The position numbers were made by a program, and so were the translations under genes. A stretch of DNA of 64,000 bases. It comes from Flavobacteriaceae bacterium. GTDB taxonomy: Bacteria; Bacteroidota; Bacteroidia; Flavobacteriales; Flavobacteriaceae. Below, one piece after another: positions 1 through 8,858 of the stretch; positions within the stretch are counted from its first letter, which is position 1, and the number at the start of each line of letters is the position of its first letter. The notes beneath the pieces were generated by a model. It ran no database searches. It had not been told where the DNA came from and saw only the letters and a program-made list of their open reading frames with translations. Where the stretch lies: positions 1 through 64,000 of the forward strand of contig JALWTD010000021.1 in assembly GCA_027082925.1 (NCBI GenBank), written 5' to 3'.

Positions 1-1419
1 AAAAATATAAAACCACAATATTTTAATTTCGGAATAGGATTAAGTTACAGTTTTGGAAACACGGTACACTCTGTAAAACGCAAAAGACCGGGTAGAACAA
101 AATACTCTAATATTACCTTAGAAAGAAAACCAACAAATAACCCTAATACAACTAATGTAAAGCGCAAAAGACCGGGCAGAACAAAATACTCTAATATTAC
201 TCTGAAAAGAAATTCAAAAAAGGACCTTCAAAAATTGGTAAATATTTCACCAAAAAATAACAGCTCCTTTAAAAGTAGTGATGAACTAAAAAAATTCACT
301 TGGCAAATTATCGGTGAACAAATTTCAAATCCTAATTACATCATAGAAGTTGTTAAAGTTGGCTACAATCAAAAAGCCCAACAAACCTATATAAAAACAA
401 CAAGTAAAACCAGTATAAATGCCAATGTTCTTTTCAAGAATCAGCCTTTAAACGAAGGCACCTATAGATGGACTGTTACCGAAACAACCAGCGGTACTTC
501 ATCTACGCCTAGTTACTTTACCTATTCAAACTGTGATGTAAATTTCACAATTTCAAACGACACTATACAGTGTTTAGGATATGAAGGTGCTGACAGAAGA
601 TTTAAAATTTGTTTTGATACTACATATGCGAGTACTACCGGCGATTTAACTTTTAATGATGCCTTATCAGGATTAACTGTTTGGGATCAAACCTATGCAT
701 CTATTCCATTTACTTTGGTAGCTCCTAACACAAGTTTAGTACCACAAACTGGAGCAAGTGGTTCTACGGTAAGTTATTGCTTTGAGGTTACCGTTTCTAG
801 CAGTGTTACTTCAATAGGCTTTGGTTTACAAGGAGATGATCTTGATCCTAGCCCTACAGAATGTAAACCGGGCGTAAGCTTAACTTTTGATGAACTGCCA
901 AGTTGTATTTGTGATGAGTGTGATGACAAAACGCTTTCATTTGATAATTTTAACATTAGTCCAAATGGAGCTACAGGAAACCAATTTAATTTGAATGGAG
1001 ATATTAACATAAATGTCCCTATTTACGGTATTGAATTTCAAATTCAATCGTATTCTTACTCATCAGCTCCTTCGGCTTGTTCTCAAGGTGTTAGCAGCAT
1101 CGAAGAATCTGGAATGTTTTTAATGCCTGGAACCACAATTAACGGTTCTAGTACGCTTCAGTTATTTAATGAAACTGCTTCCAACAATCCAAATTCAAAT
1201 AACAATGCTACTAAAGCAATAAAATATACAAGTACAACCCCATTATCAGGTCCAATCCCTGTCAATTTAACAGTAGGCCTGCCCGGCCCAATTAGTGGAT
1301 TAGACGCTAGCTGTTGTACTATGACTTATACCGTGTGCATTAAAGTTAGAATATTTTATGAAAATGGAAATTGTAAATCGTGTGTATTTACACATTGCTT
1401 CCAATTTAATAACCAATAA
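1..1419 (+). CDS. Surface protein, 5'-partial: barrel-like tail, duplicated basic motif, Fn3-like and Cys-rich domains
   Basis: The frame is open from base 1, so the gene starts outside the window. The TTG at 235 could serve as a start, but nothing supports it over read-through. Of 472 visible residues, 7-19 (YFNFGIGLSYSFG) resemble the last strand of an outer-membrane beta-barrel. Residues 25-40 and 53-68 are two near-identical copies of a basic motif, VKRKRPGRTKYSNITL. About residues 80-165 look like an Fn3-type beta-sandwich (FTWQI, YRWTV). The rest is Ser/Thr/Asn-rich, with Cys pairs (CICDEC, CCTMTYTVC, CKSC) that recur in the next gene. The stop lies 11 bp before that gene, which suggests one operon and a joint cell-surface role. 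Function is unknown. Confidence 0.75.
   Translation, partial: KNIKPQYFNFGIGLSYSFGNTVHSVKRKRPGRTKYSNITLERKPTNNPNTTNVKRKRPGRTKYSNITLKRNSKKDLQKLVNISPKNNSSFKSSDELKKFTWQIIGEQISNPNYIIEVVKVGYNQKAQQTYIKTTSKTSINANVLFKNQPLNEGTYRWTVTETTSGTSSTPSYFTYSNCDVNFTISNDTIQCLGYEGADRRFKICFDTTYASTTGDLTFNDALSGLTVWDQTYASIPFTLVAPNTSLVPQTGASGSTVSYCFEVTVSSSVTSIGFGLQGDDLDPSPTECKPGVSLTFDELPSCICDECDDKTLSFDNFNISPNGATGNQFNLNGDININVPIYGIEFQIQSYSYSSAPSACSQGVSSIEESGMFLMPGTTINGSSTLQLFNETASNNPNSNNNATKAIKYTSTTPLSGPIPVNLTVGLPGPISGLDASCCTMTYTVCIKVRIFYENGNCKSCVFTHCFQFNNQ
73..204 (+). repeat. In-frame direct repeat, two 48-bp copies, 84-bp period
   Basis: Bases 73-120 and 157-204 are nearly identical and both encode VKRKRPGRTKYSNITL. 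The differences I see (for example aaa/aag, ggt/ggc, acc/act, tta/ctg) are synonymous. The spacing is exactly 28 codons, so the reading frame is kept. Confidence 0.9.
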
Positions 1420-1430
1420 AAACGACTATC

Positions 1431-4400
1431 ATGACAACTAAAATAAATACTCTTAAAATGTATCTGTTGCTGTTCTTTTTATTGGCAACACTATCAACCT
1501 ATTCTCAAATTGTACTAAACACCTCACCTAATACAGCCACCTGTAATTTAAATGGTGCTTTGGTTACAGTTTCTGTACCTTCAGAAATACTCACAGGTGA
1601 TAACATTGCTTTAAATGTTACTTTACCCGGAAGTTTTTCTGCCAACTGTGAAAAAACGGTAACCATTACCCACAGTTCTAATTTAGTTTTTCAAAGTTCT
1701 GGAGGTATTTTATTTACTCCAGTATCAGGAAACCCTTTATCTTATGAAAATGATGCTCCGCTTCCGGGAAATGACGGACAAAATTTTAATGTCTTTTTTA
1801 AATTTCCTCCGTATACTACGTGCAATGGAACCGTAGGTACTTTTGATATAACGGTAACGTTAAATTGTAACGGAACTATTACCACTTGTACAACAAGCGT
1901 ATCTGTTATAGCTAGAGCCGATAACTATTGGACAATCACCAAAGAGTTTGTTACAGGAGATTTAACCTGTGGGGTTTCTGTGTGGAGAATTAGACTTAAT
2001 CATAACAACCCGAATGGTGCCGGACTGGGAACATACAAAATAACAGGTACTATTACAGAAAATCCAACTGTACCTGTAATTAGCGGTGCTTCTTTTACCA
2101 TTAACAACACAGGTGCTTTTAACGGAAGTTGGCCCTATACTGTTTCGCTGCGAAATTGCGCTCCAAACGGAAGTACAATTACCAATGCAGCAGATTATAA
2201 TTTAACACTCGGTAATGGTTGTGAAACTATGATTGGAACAGTGACAGAAACGTCACCTCCTTTATCAAGTCCTAACGCGTCTATTTCATTTCAAAAAACG
2301 GTATCAAGTCCTTATTACACAAATCTAACACCTGGTTGTGAGGCAAGATATTTTATAACTGTTTGTAACAACGGAAATGTACCTTGGACTAACCTGTCTA
2401 TAACCGATGATTTAAACATCCCGGGAATTACAATAACAAACATTTCGATTCCAACTGGTTGGACTTCTACTCCGGCAATACCGCCATATAGTTCAACTTC
2501 GTATACATTTACAGCACCACCGGGATTTGTACTAAATCCGGGGATGTGTAAAACCATTTATATTGAGTTTCAAATTGATGCAGGAGCAACTATTGGAAGT
2601 ACCATATCAAACACAGCTTATTTAAACTATCAAGCGGTTACTTCCGGAGGAGGAAATAACGGAGGAGGTTCTTCAGGAAATAACTGTCCGGGAATTAATT
2701 GTCCAACAATTAACAGTTCTGTTCAAAACACATCTGATTCTGTAAGTTTTGTAGTAGAAAATCCAAAGGCAATTGCTTCTATTAAAAAATGTATTTTAGA
2801 CCCTCCAAACACATTACATCCGCCAATATATCAAATTGGAGACACTATTAAATATAGTGTAATGATTGGAAATTCAGGTGCAGGAGACCTTTCTACAACT
2901 ATTAATGATGCTATGGGAATGCCTAATCAAAACTTACAAATAATTCCAAGCTCTATAAACTATGCCTACTATGCTAATCAGAGTTCCGGATACAAATATA
3001 GTTGTAACCCGTATTTTGGAGGAGTCTCACCTACAACACCTCCTTTCTCTGTAGTTGCAGACACCACCGATTTACAAAATCCGACTTGGACCATCTCAAA
3101 CATGCCTGGTATTTGTGATTTATATAAATCCAATTACCTAATTGTAGAGTTCGAGGCAATTATTCTTCCTCAACTATACGGCACCAAAACAAATAGGGCT
3201 AGGATACCTAATCCTAACAGTAATGGAAATTTAAGTAGTGCTGTTAACTACAGTATTGATCAAACGGGTATTTTGGCCATTACAAAAAGTGCCGATGCTG
3301 AAATTGTAGAAAACGGGCAAACGTTTAATTACATTATTACGGTTACAAATAATGGTAGTGTTCCGCTAGATCACATTGTGGTAACTGATGCAATGCCTAG
3401 TTGTGTTTCTTTAAATGGAAATATTGATATTGAAAGCGGAGTGTCTAATACCATTCCATATACGACCTCTGGAAACCTTATTTTAAATGTAAATCCGACA
3501 ACACAATTACAGCCGGGTGATAGCTTTACAATAACGGTTCCTGTTATAAAATCTGGTGGAGGAAATTGTTGTAATGAAAGTGTTTCTGTTACTGCTGAAA
3601 TGGTAACATCTCAAGTAGCATTAAATGCTAACTACGGAAGCGCTGAAGCTCCAGCGGCTTGCGTTACCGGTACTGAATGCTGCGATATTCAAGATTTTGA
3701 AGCTTCTATTTCTGAAAATAATGGGCAATTTAATGTGCTTATAAACGGAGGAAGCGTACCATTACAAGAAGTCGAAATTTCGATGATTGATTATCATGTA
3801 TCGTACTCAAATAATGATTGCAAACCTACAGATATGGGTACGTTTGGAACTATGAGTACAACAACAAATATGTTAGGTAATCTACTTTTTAATTCAAGTG
3901 ATAACAACACCAGTAGTTTAAGTTGGTTGTTAGGAAACCCTTCAATTATTAACAACAGTGTCAATTTAGACATTGTAAATCCACAAACACTAAATCTGGA
4001 TTGCTGCGACGTTACCTTCTCTTTCTGTTTAAAAGTAAGAGTTAAAGATGTTAACTGTAACGTATGTGAAAAAACAATATGTTATACTTCAGGACAACAA
4101 AACGAACCAAAACCTTGTGATTTGAGTATTAAAGAACTTGGGCAAAATAAAACGTATTGTCCGGGAGATACCGTAACTCTTAACTGGTCAGGAAGTAGTT
4201 CTTCCGGACTTGTAAACGTATTGTTATTTGATAATACGAACGGAACAGTACAGCAAACCATTGCTACTAATATTTCTGATACAGGAACATTTACATTTAC
4301 AATTCCTAGCAATATTCCTTGTGATCCACCAAGAACTTGGTCTGTTATTGTTGAAAGTACCGACAAAGAGTGTACTAGTAGAAGTAGTACTTTTGTTATA

Positions 4401-4811
4401 AACTGCTGTCAACAACAAACAACTTGTGACTGCGGAGATTGGGCCACTTCTTTTATAACTATCAAAAAGTACAATAAAGAAATCCCTAAAAATCCGAAAG
4501 TAAAAATAAACATAAATCCAAGTGGTCAAAAAGAGATTCAATGCGGTGGAGAAATAACTCTAAACCCACTAACTTATTACTCATTTTCTTCACCTACATA
4601 TATCTGTAATCCTGAAAATTGTGAAGTAACATACAAGTGGAAAGTGGTAAATGCTAATGGCATTATAGAGTCTGGTATTGGACAAACATTTAACCATAAC
4701 TTTAGCAACACAGGTACTTATCAAGTTATTTTTACTCCAATTTGTGGAAACAAACGTTGTAAACCTTGTGTAATAACCGTATCTATTGAAAAACAAGGAA
4801 TCGGTCATTAA
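1431..4811 (+). CDS. Secreted DUF11-repeat surface protein with Cys-rich and PKD-like domains
   Basis: This 1126-aa protein starts with a signal peptide (hydrophobic LLLFFLLATLS, cleavage near YSQ, residue 26). DUF11-type repeats begin near residues 285, 446 (GDTIKYSVMIGNSGAG) and 611 (NGQTFNYIITVTNNGSVPLD). About residues 748-885 form a Cys-rich domain (ECCDIQDF, CCDVTFSFCLKVRV, CNVCEKTIC) that matches the C-terminal domain of the preceding gene. An Ig-like segment follows (CPGDTVTLNW), and a PKD-like unit ends the protein (YKWKVVNANG, FSNTGTYQVIFTP). I see no type IX secretion sorting domain at the C-terminus, so export route and anchoring are open. It is probably extracellular or surface-exposed. 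A stacked terminator pair follows directly. The specific role is unknown. Confidence 0.8.
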   Translation: MTTKINTLKMYLLLFFLLATLSTYSQIVLNTSPNTATCNLNGALVTVSVPSEILTGDNIALNVTLPGSFSANCEKTVTITHSSNLVFQSSGGILFTPVSGNPLSYENDAPLPGNDGQNFNVFFKFPPYTTCNGTVGTFDITVTLNCNGTITTCTTSVSVIARADNYWTITKEFVTGDLTCGVSVWRIRLNHNNPNGAGLGTYKITGTITENPTVPVISGASFTINNTGAFNGSWPYTVSLRNCAPNGSTITNAADYNLTLGNGCETMIGTVTETSPPLSSPNASISFQKTVSSPYYTNLTPGCEARYFITVCNNGNVPWTNLSITDDLNIPGITITNISIPTGWTSTPAIPPYSSTSYTFTAPPGFVLNPGMCKTIYIEFQIDAGATIGSTISNTAYLNYQAVTSGGGNNGGGSSGNNCPGINCPTINSSVQNTSDSVSFVVENPKAIASIKKCILDPPNTLHPPIYQIGDTIKYSVMIGNSGAGDLSTTINDAMGMPNQNLQIIPSSINYAYYANQSSGYKYSCNPYFGGVSPTTPPFSVVADTTDLQNPTWTISNMPGICDLYKSNYLIVEFEAIILPQLYGTKTNRARIPNPNSNGNLSSAVNYSIDQTGILAITKSADAEIVENGQTFNYIITVTNNGSVPLDHIVVTDAMPSCVSLNGNIDIESGVSNTIPYTTSGNLILNVNPTTQLQPGDSFTITVPVIKSGGGNCCNESVSVTAEMVTSQVALNANYGSAEAPAACVTGTECCDIQDFEASISENNGQFNVLINGGSVPLQEVEISMIDYHVSYSNNDCKPTDMGTFGTMSTTTNMLGNLLFNSSDNNTSSLSWLLGNPSIINNSVNLDIVNPQTLNLDCCDVTFSFCLKVRVKDVNCNVCEKTICYTSGQQNEPKPCDLSIKELGQNKTYCPGDTVTLNWSGSSSSGLVNVLLFDNTNGTVQQTIATNISDTGTFTFTIPSNIPCDPPRTWSVIVESTDKECTSRSSTFVINCCQQQTTCDCGDWATSFITIKKYNKEIPKNPKVKININPSGQKEIQCGGEITLNPLTYYSFSSPTYICNPENCEVTYKWKVVNANGIIESGIGQTFNHNFSNTGTYQVIFTPICGNKRCKPCVITVSIEKQGIGH

Positions 4812-4845
4812 GTAAATAAGCACTTTATGAAAAAGAGCCCATTTG

Positions 4846-4876
4846 TTGCTTAAACATTTTTTAAGCAATCTTTTTT
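4846..4876 (+). terminator. Rho-independent terminator of the surface-protein locus
   Basis: A 9-bp perfect stem, TTGCTTAAA/TTTAAGCAA, with a 5-nt loop, is followed by TCTTTTTT. It lies 35 bp after the stop of the DUF11 protein. Confidence 0.75.
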
Positions 4877-4906
4877 AAAAGAGTCGGAAAATTTTCCGGC
4901 TCTTTT
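4877..4906. terminator. Second hairpin terminator, bidirectional form
   Basis: Arms of 15 bases meet without a loop: AAAAGAGTCGGAAAA and TTTTCCGGCTCTTTT, with one G-T wobble. A and T tracts on both sides would allow use on either strand. It abuts the previous hairpin. Confidence 0.7.
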
Positions 4907-4938
4907 GTATGTAATGTTTTTGTTTTGACCTAATTTTG
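4905..4938 (+). promoter_or_regulatory. Candidate promoter of the thioesterase gene
   Basis: The -7 box TAATTTTG (4931-4938) fits TAnnTTTG exactly, and a TTG at 4905-4907 lies 23 bp upstream, within the range usual for flavobacteria. The -33 TTG falls inside the end of the preceding terminator. The start codon is 18 bp downstream. Confidence 0.55.
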
Positions 4939-4956
4939 CATGCTTAAATTAAGGAT

Positions 4957-5409
4957 ATGACTTTTGAAGTAGCTTTTAAAACAAAATGGGCAGATTTTGA
5001 CCCAAACAGACATATGAGACATACGGCATACAACGATTATGCTGCCGAAGTAAGAGTGCGCTTTTTTCAAGACCACGGTCTTTCCATAGAAGAATTTGCA
5101 AAATTAAATATTGGTCCAATTTTATTTAAAGAAGAAACTTCTTTTTACAAAGAAATTCACGTAAGCGATAATATTACGGTAAACATGAAATTAGAAGGTG
5201 TTTCTGAGGGATTGGAACGCTGGCGATTTAAACATGAGGTTTTCAACAAAAATGGTGTACTTGCAGCCGAAATTAAGGTATATGGTGCTTGGATTGATTT
5301 ATCTAAACGAAAACTTACAACGCTTCCAACCAAATTTGTAGAGATTTTTAACAATCTTCCTAAAACTTCTAATTTCGAAAAAATTAGCTTAAAAGAGAAG
5401 GATAGCTAA
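4957..5409 (+). CDS. Acyl-CoA thioesterase, 4HBT hot-dog fold family (YbgC-like)
   Basis: This 150-aa protein has the usual hot-dog thioesterase length. Near the N-terminus it carries the signature D15-P-N17-R-H19-M with Y25, the region that holds the catalytic Asp and the substrate-facing residues in this family. It probably hydrolyses an acyl-CoA thioester in the cytoplasm, but the substrate cannot be read from sequence. It has its own promoter and overlaps the convergent downstream gene by 4 bp at the stop codons, so no separate terminator is present. Confidence 0.85.
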   Translation: MTFEVAFKTKWADFDPNRHMRHTAYNDYAAEVRVRFFQDHGLSIEEFAKLNIGPILFKEETSFYKEIHVSDNITVNMKLEGVSEGLERWRFKHEVFNKNGVLAAEIKVYGAWIDLSKRKLTTLPTKFVEIFNNLPKTSNFEKISLKEKDS

Positions 5410-5861
5410 TCCTTTGTAATTTTAAATACCCCATCTACAAGCTTATAAAAAACAGGTAGCGTTCCTTTTTCTGTTCTTTTAAAAATAAAATTAGGAGCAC
5501 TATATTTTTCGAAGTAAAACCCTTTAGTTTCTATGTAGTTTACGTATTCAAAAAAGTGAGTATCTACATTCTTAAAAAGTACCGCATAGTATTTTGTAAC
5601 TCCTCCACCCTCAACAGGTACCGTATTAAACTCAATTAAAACATCATTAATTCCATCATTATCAAAATCAAACTTATGCAAACTCGTTATTTCATGTAAC
5701 CTGAAAATCCAATTTCCTTTAACACCTTGTCGCTTAATTTCGTTATCAAAAAAATGATCAAATTCTGTGTAAATAGTATAATTGGCATCTTCGCTATTTT
5801 GCCCGGTAAGTTTCGAAGCAAATAGCAATAGTAATAATCCTAAGAAAAACAATCGCTGCAT
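5406..5861 (-). CDS. Small secreted protein with a DxDNDG calcium-loop-like motif, function unknown
   Basis: I place the start at 5861, giving 151 aa and a clear signal peptide (MQRLFFLGLLLLLFASKLTGQ). The longer open frame up to 6200 would overlap the divergent regulator and has no coding character. The mature part contains HKFDFDNDGINDVLIEF, which resembles the acidic loop of FG-GAP/VCBS or dockerin-type calcium sites. It probably acts in the periplasm or on the cell surface. I do not recognise the family. Its 3' end overlaps the thioesterase gene by 4 bp. Confidence 0.7.
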   Translation of the reverse strand: MQRLFFLGLLLLLFASKLTGQNSEDANYTIYTEFDHFFDNEIKRQGVKGNWIFRLHEITSLHKFDFDNDGINDVLIEFNTVPVEGGGVTKYYAVLFKNVDTHFFEYVNYIETKGFYFEKYSAPNFIFKRTEKGTLPVFYKLVDGVFKITKD

Positions 5862-5961
5862 TATGGTGTATTGTTTTCCAAAAGTAAATAATCTTTTTAA
5901 AACAAGTATACTAAGTATATATTTTATAAATTTAAATTTGTAACAAACGTAGAAAGTAAGT

Positions 5962-6528
5962 ATGGAGTCTAAATTACATATTAAAAATATGGTTTGCCCT
6001 CGTTGTATCACAACAGTACAAGCTATATTTAAAGAAGTTGCTATTGATATTAAAACCATTAAATTGGGGGAAGTTACCGTACTCGAAAAACCGACTAAAG
6101 AAAAAATACAACAACTTGATAAACGACTACTAGATAATGGATTTGAATTATTAAAAAGTACCAAATCAAAAATTATAAGCGATATAAAATCCATTATCAT
6201 TCAACACATACACCACAAAAAAGAAAAACAAAAAATAAATTTTTCTGAATTACTTTCCGAACAATTAAACCACGAGTACACCTCATTAAGCAAACTTTTT
6301 TCTGCTGTAGAAGGAATTACCATAGAACGTTTTATTTTAAAACAAAAAATTGAACGCGTAAAAGAACTTCTTTTTTACAATGAGCTAACACTTTCTGAAA
6401 TTGCATTTTTAATGGATTATAGCAGTGTGGCACATTTATCATCTCAGTTTAAAAAAGAAACCGGTATGACCCCCACACAATTCAAAAAAAATAAAACACC
6501 CAAACACAATCCTTTAGATACTTTATAA
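5962..6528 (+). CDS. AraC-type regulator with N-terminal CPRC metal-binding-like domain
   Basis: This 188-aa protein has two parts. Residues 1-70 resemble a heavy-metal-associated fold with CPRC (C12, C15) in the place where HMA domains hold MxCxxC. Residues about 100-180 are an AraC-type double helix-turn-helix (IERVKELLFYNELTLSEIAF, MDYSSVAHLSSQFKKETGMTP). Classical AraC sensor domains are absent. It lies 88 bp upstream of a copper ATPase and a CopZ-like gene on the same strand. I infer that it senses Cu(I) or another soft metal through CPRC and controls those genes. Metal sensing itself is inference. Confidence 0.85.
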   Translation: MESKLHIKNMVCPRCITTVQAIFKEVAIDIKTIKLGEVTVLEKPTKEKIQQLDKRLLDNGFELLKSTKSKIISDIKSIIIQHIHHKKEKQKINFSELLSEQLNHEYTSLSKLFSAVEGITIERFILKQKIERVKELLFYNELTLSEIAFLMDYSSVAHLSSQFKKETGMTPTQFKKNKTPKHNPLDTL

Positions 6529-6616
6529 AAGCAAAATATTGTAAAATTATCTCTGAATTATGTAACAACAACACGCTTTTTATTAAGCATATTTGTACTG
6601 TTAAAAATAGTATGTA

Positions 6617-8845
6617 ATGGAACAAACAACTACAGTTAAAGAAAGTTACAAAGTGGCGGGTATGACCTGTGCTGCTTGCGCAGTTAGTCTTGAATCTTAC
6701 CTTTCTCATGTAGAAGGTGTATTAAATGTGGCTGTTAATTACCCCAATCAATCTGTTGCAATTACTTACGACAACACAAAAGTTTCTATTGAAACATTAA
6801 AACAAAAAGCCAAAGAAATTAGTTACGAAATTATTACAGGAGGAGATGGTGCTCAACAGACCTTTGATGAAATTGAAGCAAAAAGATTGCTGCAACTAAA
6901 ACATAAATTAATTTTTTCAGCGGTATTTTCAATTCCTGTTTTTGTGCTTTCAATGTTTTTCCCTGATAAAATACCTTATCAAAATTGGGTTTTAATGCTA
7001 CTCTCTATACCTGTTTTATTTTGGAGCGGCTCTGAATTTTACAGCATTGCGTGGAAAAAATTAATGCACTTTTCTTCTAATATGGATACTCTGGTTGCAC
7101 TAAGTACCGGTGTTGCTTTTGGTTTTAGTGTTTTTAATACGGTATACCCTAACTATTTTTTAAGCAGAGGGGTTACTCCTCACGTATATTACGAGTCTGC
7201 TGTAATTATTATTACACTTATTTTACTAGGGCGATTTTTAGAAGAACGTGCCAAAAGTAAAACTTCCTCGGCTATAAAAAAACTTATGGGCTTACAACCT
7301 AAACAAGTAATTGCCCTAAGAAATGGTGAAGAGCAACTTATTTCTTCTAATGATATTTTAAAAGGAGAACTCATTATTATAAAGCCCGGAGATAAAATTC
7401 CTGTTGATGGTAAAGTTAAAAAAGGAAGTTCTTTTATTGATGAAAGTATGATTTCGGGAGAGCCAATTCCGGTAGTCAAAGAAAAAGGAGCTCCTGTATT
7501 TGCCGGAACTATTAACCAAAAAGGTACTTTGAGAATTATTGCTCAAAAAATTGGAAGTGAAACCTTACTATCTCAAATTATAAGATTGGTTGAAGAAGCA
7601 CAGGCAAGCAAACCAAACATTCAAAAAATAGTCGATAAAGTAGCCGGTATATTTGTTCCTATAGTTATAGGATTAGCCTTAATAAGTTTTGCTGCTTGGT
7701 ATGTGTTAGGTCCTCAACCTTCATTTACCTACGCAGTTCTAACCCTTATAACCGTTCTTATAATAGCCTGCCCTTGTGCACTCGGATTAGCCACTCCAAC
7801 GGCATTAATGGTGGGTATTGGCAAAGGAGCACAACAAGGTATTTTAATTAAAGACGCTCAATCGTTAGAAACCGCTTATAAAATAAATGCATTGGTTTTA
7901 GACAAAACAGGAACCATTACCGAAGGCAAACCAAAAGTAACCGATGTTTTTTGGGATAATAACAAAAAAACAGAATCTCTAGCGCCAATATTACTCGCTT
8001 TAGAGGCTTCTTCGGAGCATCCTATAGCAGAAGCAATTGTCTCACATTTTATAAGTAACAATATTCAAGCTGTTCCAACCACACATTTTGAAAGTATTAC
8101 CGGAATGGGTGCTAAAGCAACCTATCATAAAGAAATATATCTTGTTGGAAATCAGAAATTAATACGTGATAAGGAGCTTAAAATACCTTCTAAACTAGCC
8201 AAAAAAGCAAAAAAATTAACTGCTGAAGCGAAAACAGTTGTTTATTTTGGAAATACTCAAAAAGTTGAAGCCGTGATTGCCGTAGCTGATAAAGTCAAGA
8301 ATAATGCTGCAAAAGCCATTGCTAAAATTCAACAAATGGGTATTGATGTGTATATGCTTACCGGCGATAACAAACAAACGGCAGCTGTAATCGCAAAAAG
8401 CGTAGGTATCAAAAATTACCTCGCAAACGTAATGCCTGAAGATAAAGGTAATTTTGTAAAAAAACTTCAACAAAGTGGAAAGGTTGTTGCAATGGCCGGA
8501 GATGGTATTAACGACTCTCATGCTCTTGCTACTGCCGATGTTGGAATTGCAATGGGAAGCGGTACCGATATTGCAATGGAAAGTGCTTCTATTACACTTA
8601 TGCACTCCGATTTGAATCAAATTTCAAAAGCAATAAAGCTTTCTAAAGCAACTATGCAAACTATAAAACAAAATTTGTTTTGGGCATTTGTATACAACCT
8701 TGTAGCCATACCTATTGCAGCAGGTATATTGTACCCTTCTTTCGGATTTTTATTAAATCCTATGATTGCGGGTGCTGCAATGTCTATGAGTTCTATTTCT
8801 GTACTCAGTAATAGTTTAAGATTAAAAAAACGTTCACTAAATTAA
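6617..8845 (+). CDS. copA: Copper-translocating P1B-type ATPase CopA
   Basis: This 742-aa inner-membrane pump exports Cu(I). One N-terminal HMA domain is seen (GMTCAAC, C18/C21). Further on are the actuator motif SGEP, the transmembrane metal site C385-P-C387, the phosphorylation motif D429-KTGT, the SEHP motif of the nucleotide domain and the hinge GDGIND (D629). A Met/Ser-rich last helix (AMSMSSISVLSN) fits the Cu(I) class. Length is typical of a CopA with a single HMA domain. It lies between the AraC-type regulator and a CopZ-like chaperone, together forming a copper-homeostasis unit. Confidence 0.95.
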   Translation: MEQTTTVKESYKVAGMTCAACAVSLESYLSHVEGVLNVAVNYPNQSVAITYDNTKVSIETLKQKAKEISYEIITGGDGAQQTFDEIEAKRLLQLKHKLIFSAVFSIPVFVLSMFFPDKIPYQNWVLMLLSIPVLFWSGSEFYSIAWKKLMHFSSNMDTLVALSTGVAFGFSVFNTVYPNYFLSRGVTPHVYYESAVIIITLILLGRFLEERAKSKTSSAIKKLMGLQPKQVIALRNGEEQLISSNDILKGELIIIKPGDKIPVDGKVKKGSSFIDESMISGEPIPVVKEKGAPVFAGTINQKGTLRIIAQKIGSETLLSQIIRLVEEAQASKPNIQKIVDKVAGIFVPIVIGLALISFAAWYVLGPQPSFTYAVLTLITVLIIACPCALGLATPTALMVGIGKGAQQGILIKDAQSLETAYKINALVLDKTGTITEGKPKVTDVFWDNNKKTESLAPILLALEASSEHPIAEAIVSHFISNNIQAVPTTHFESITGMGAKATYHKEIYLVGNQKLIRDKELKIPSKLAKKAKKLTAEAKTVVYFGNTQKVEAVIAVADKVKNNAAKAIAKIQQMGIDVYMLTGDNKQTAAVIAKSVGIKNYLANVMPEDKGNFVKKLQQSGKVVAMAGDGINDSHALATADVGIAMGSGTDIAMESASITLMHSDLNQISKAIKLSKATMQTIKQNLFWAFVYNLVAIPIAAGILYPSFGFLLNPMIAGAAMSMSSISVLSNSLRLKKRSLN

Positions 8846-8858
8846 AATAAATCACATT

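Noticed and set aside
73-204. Direct repeats resembling a CRISPR or minisatellite
   Set aside because: Only two copies, both in frame, with synonymous differences and protein-coding sequence between them.
1431-4811. Type IX secretion sorting domain at the end of the DUF11 protein
   Set aside because: The last residues read as a PKD-like unit and lack the usual sorting pattern.
5862-6200. N-terminal extension of the minus-strand gene at 5406
   Set aside because: It would cover the start of the divergent regulator and lacks coding character, while ATG 5861 opens a clear signal peptide.
8216-8620. 134-codon minus-strand open frame inside copA
   Set aside because: It mirrors the conserved ATPase sequence and has no independent features.
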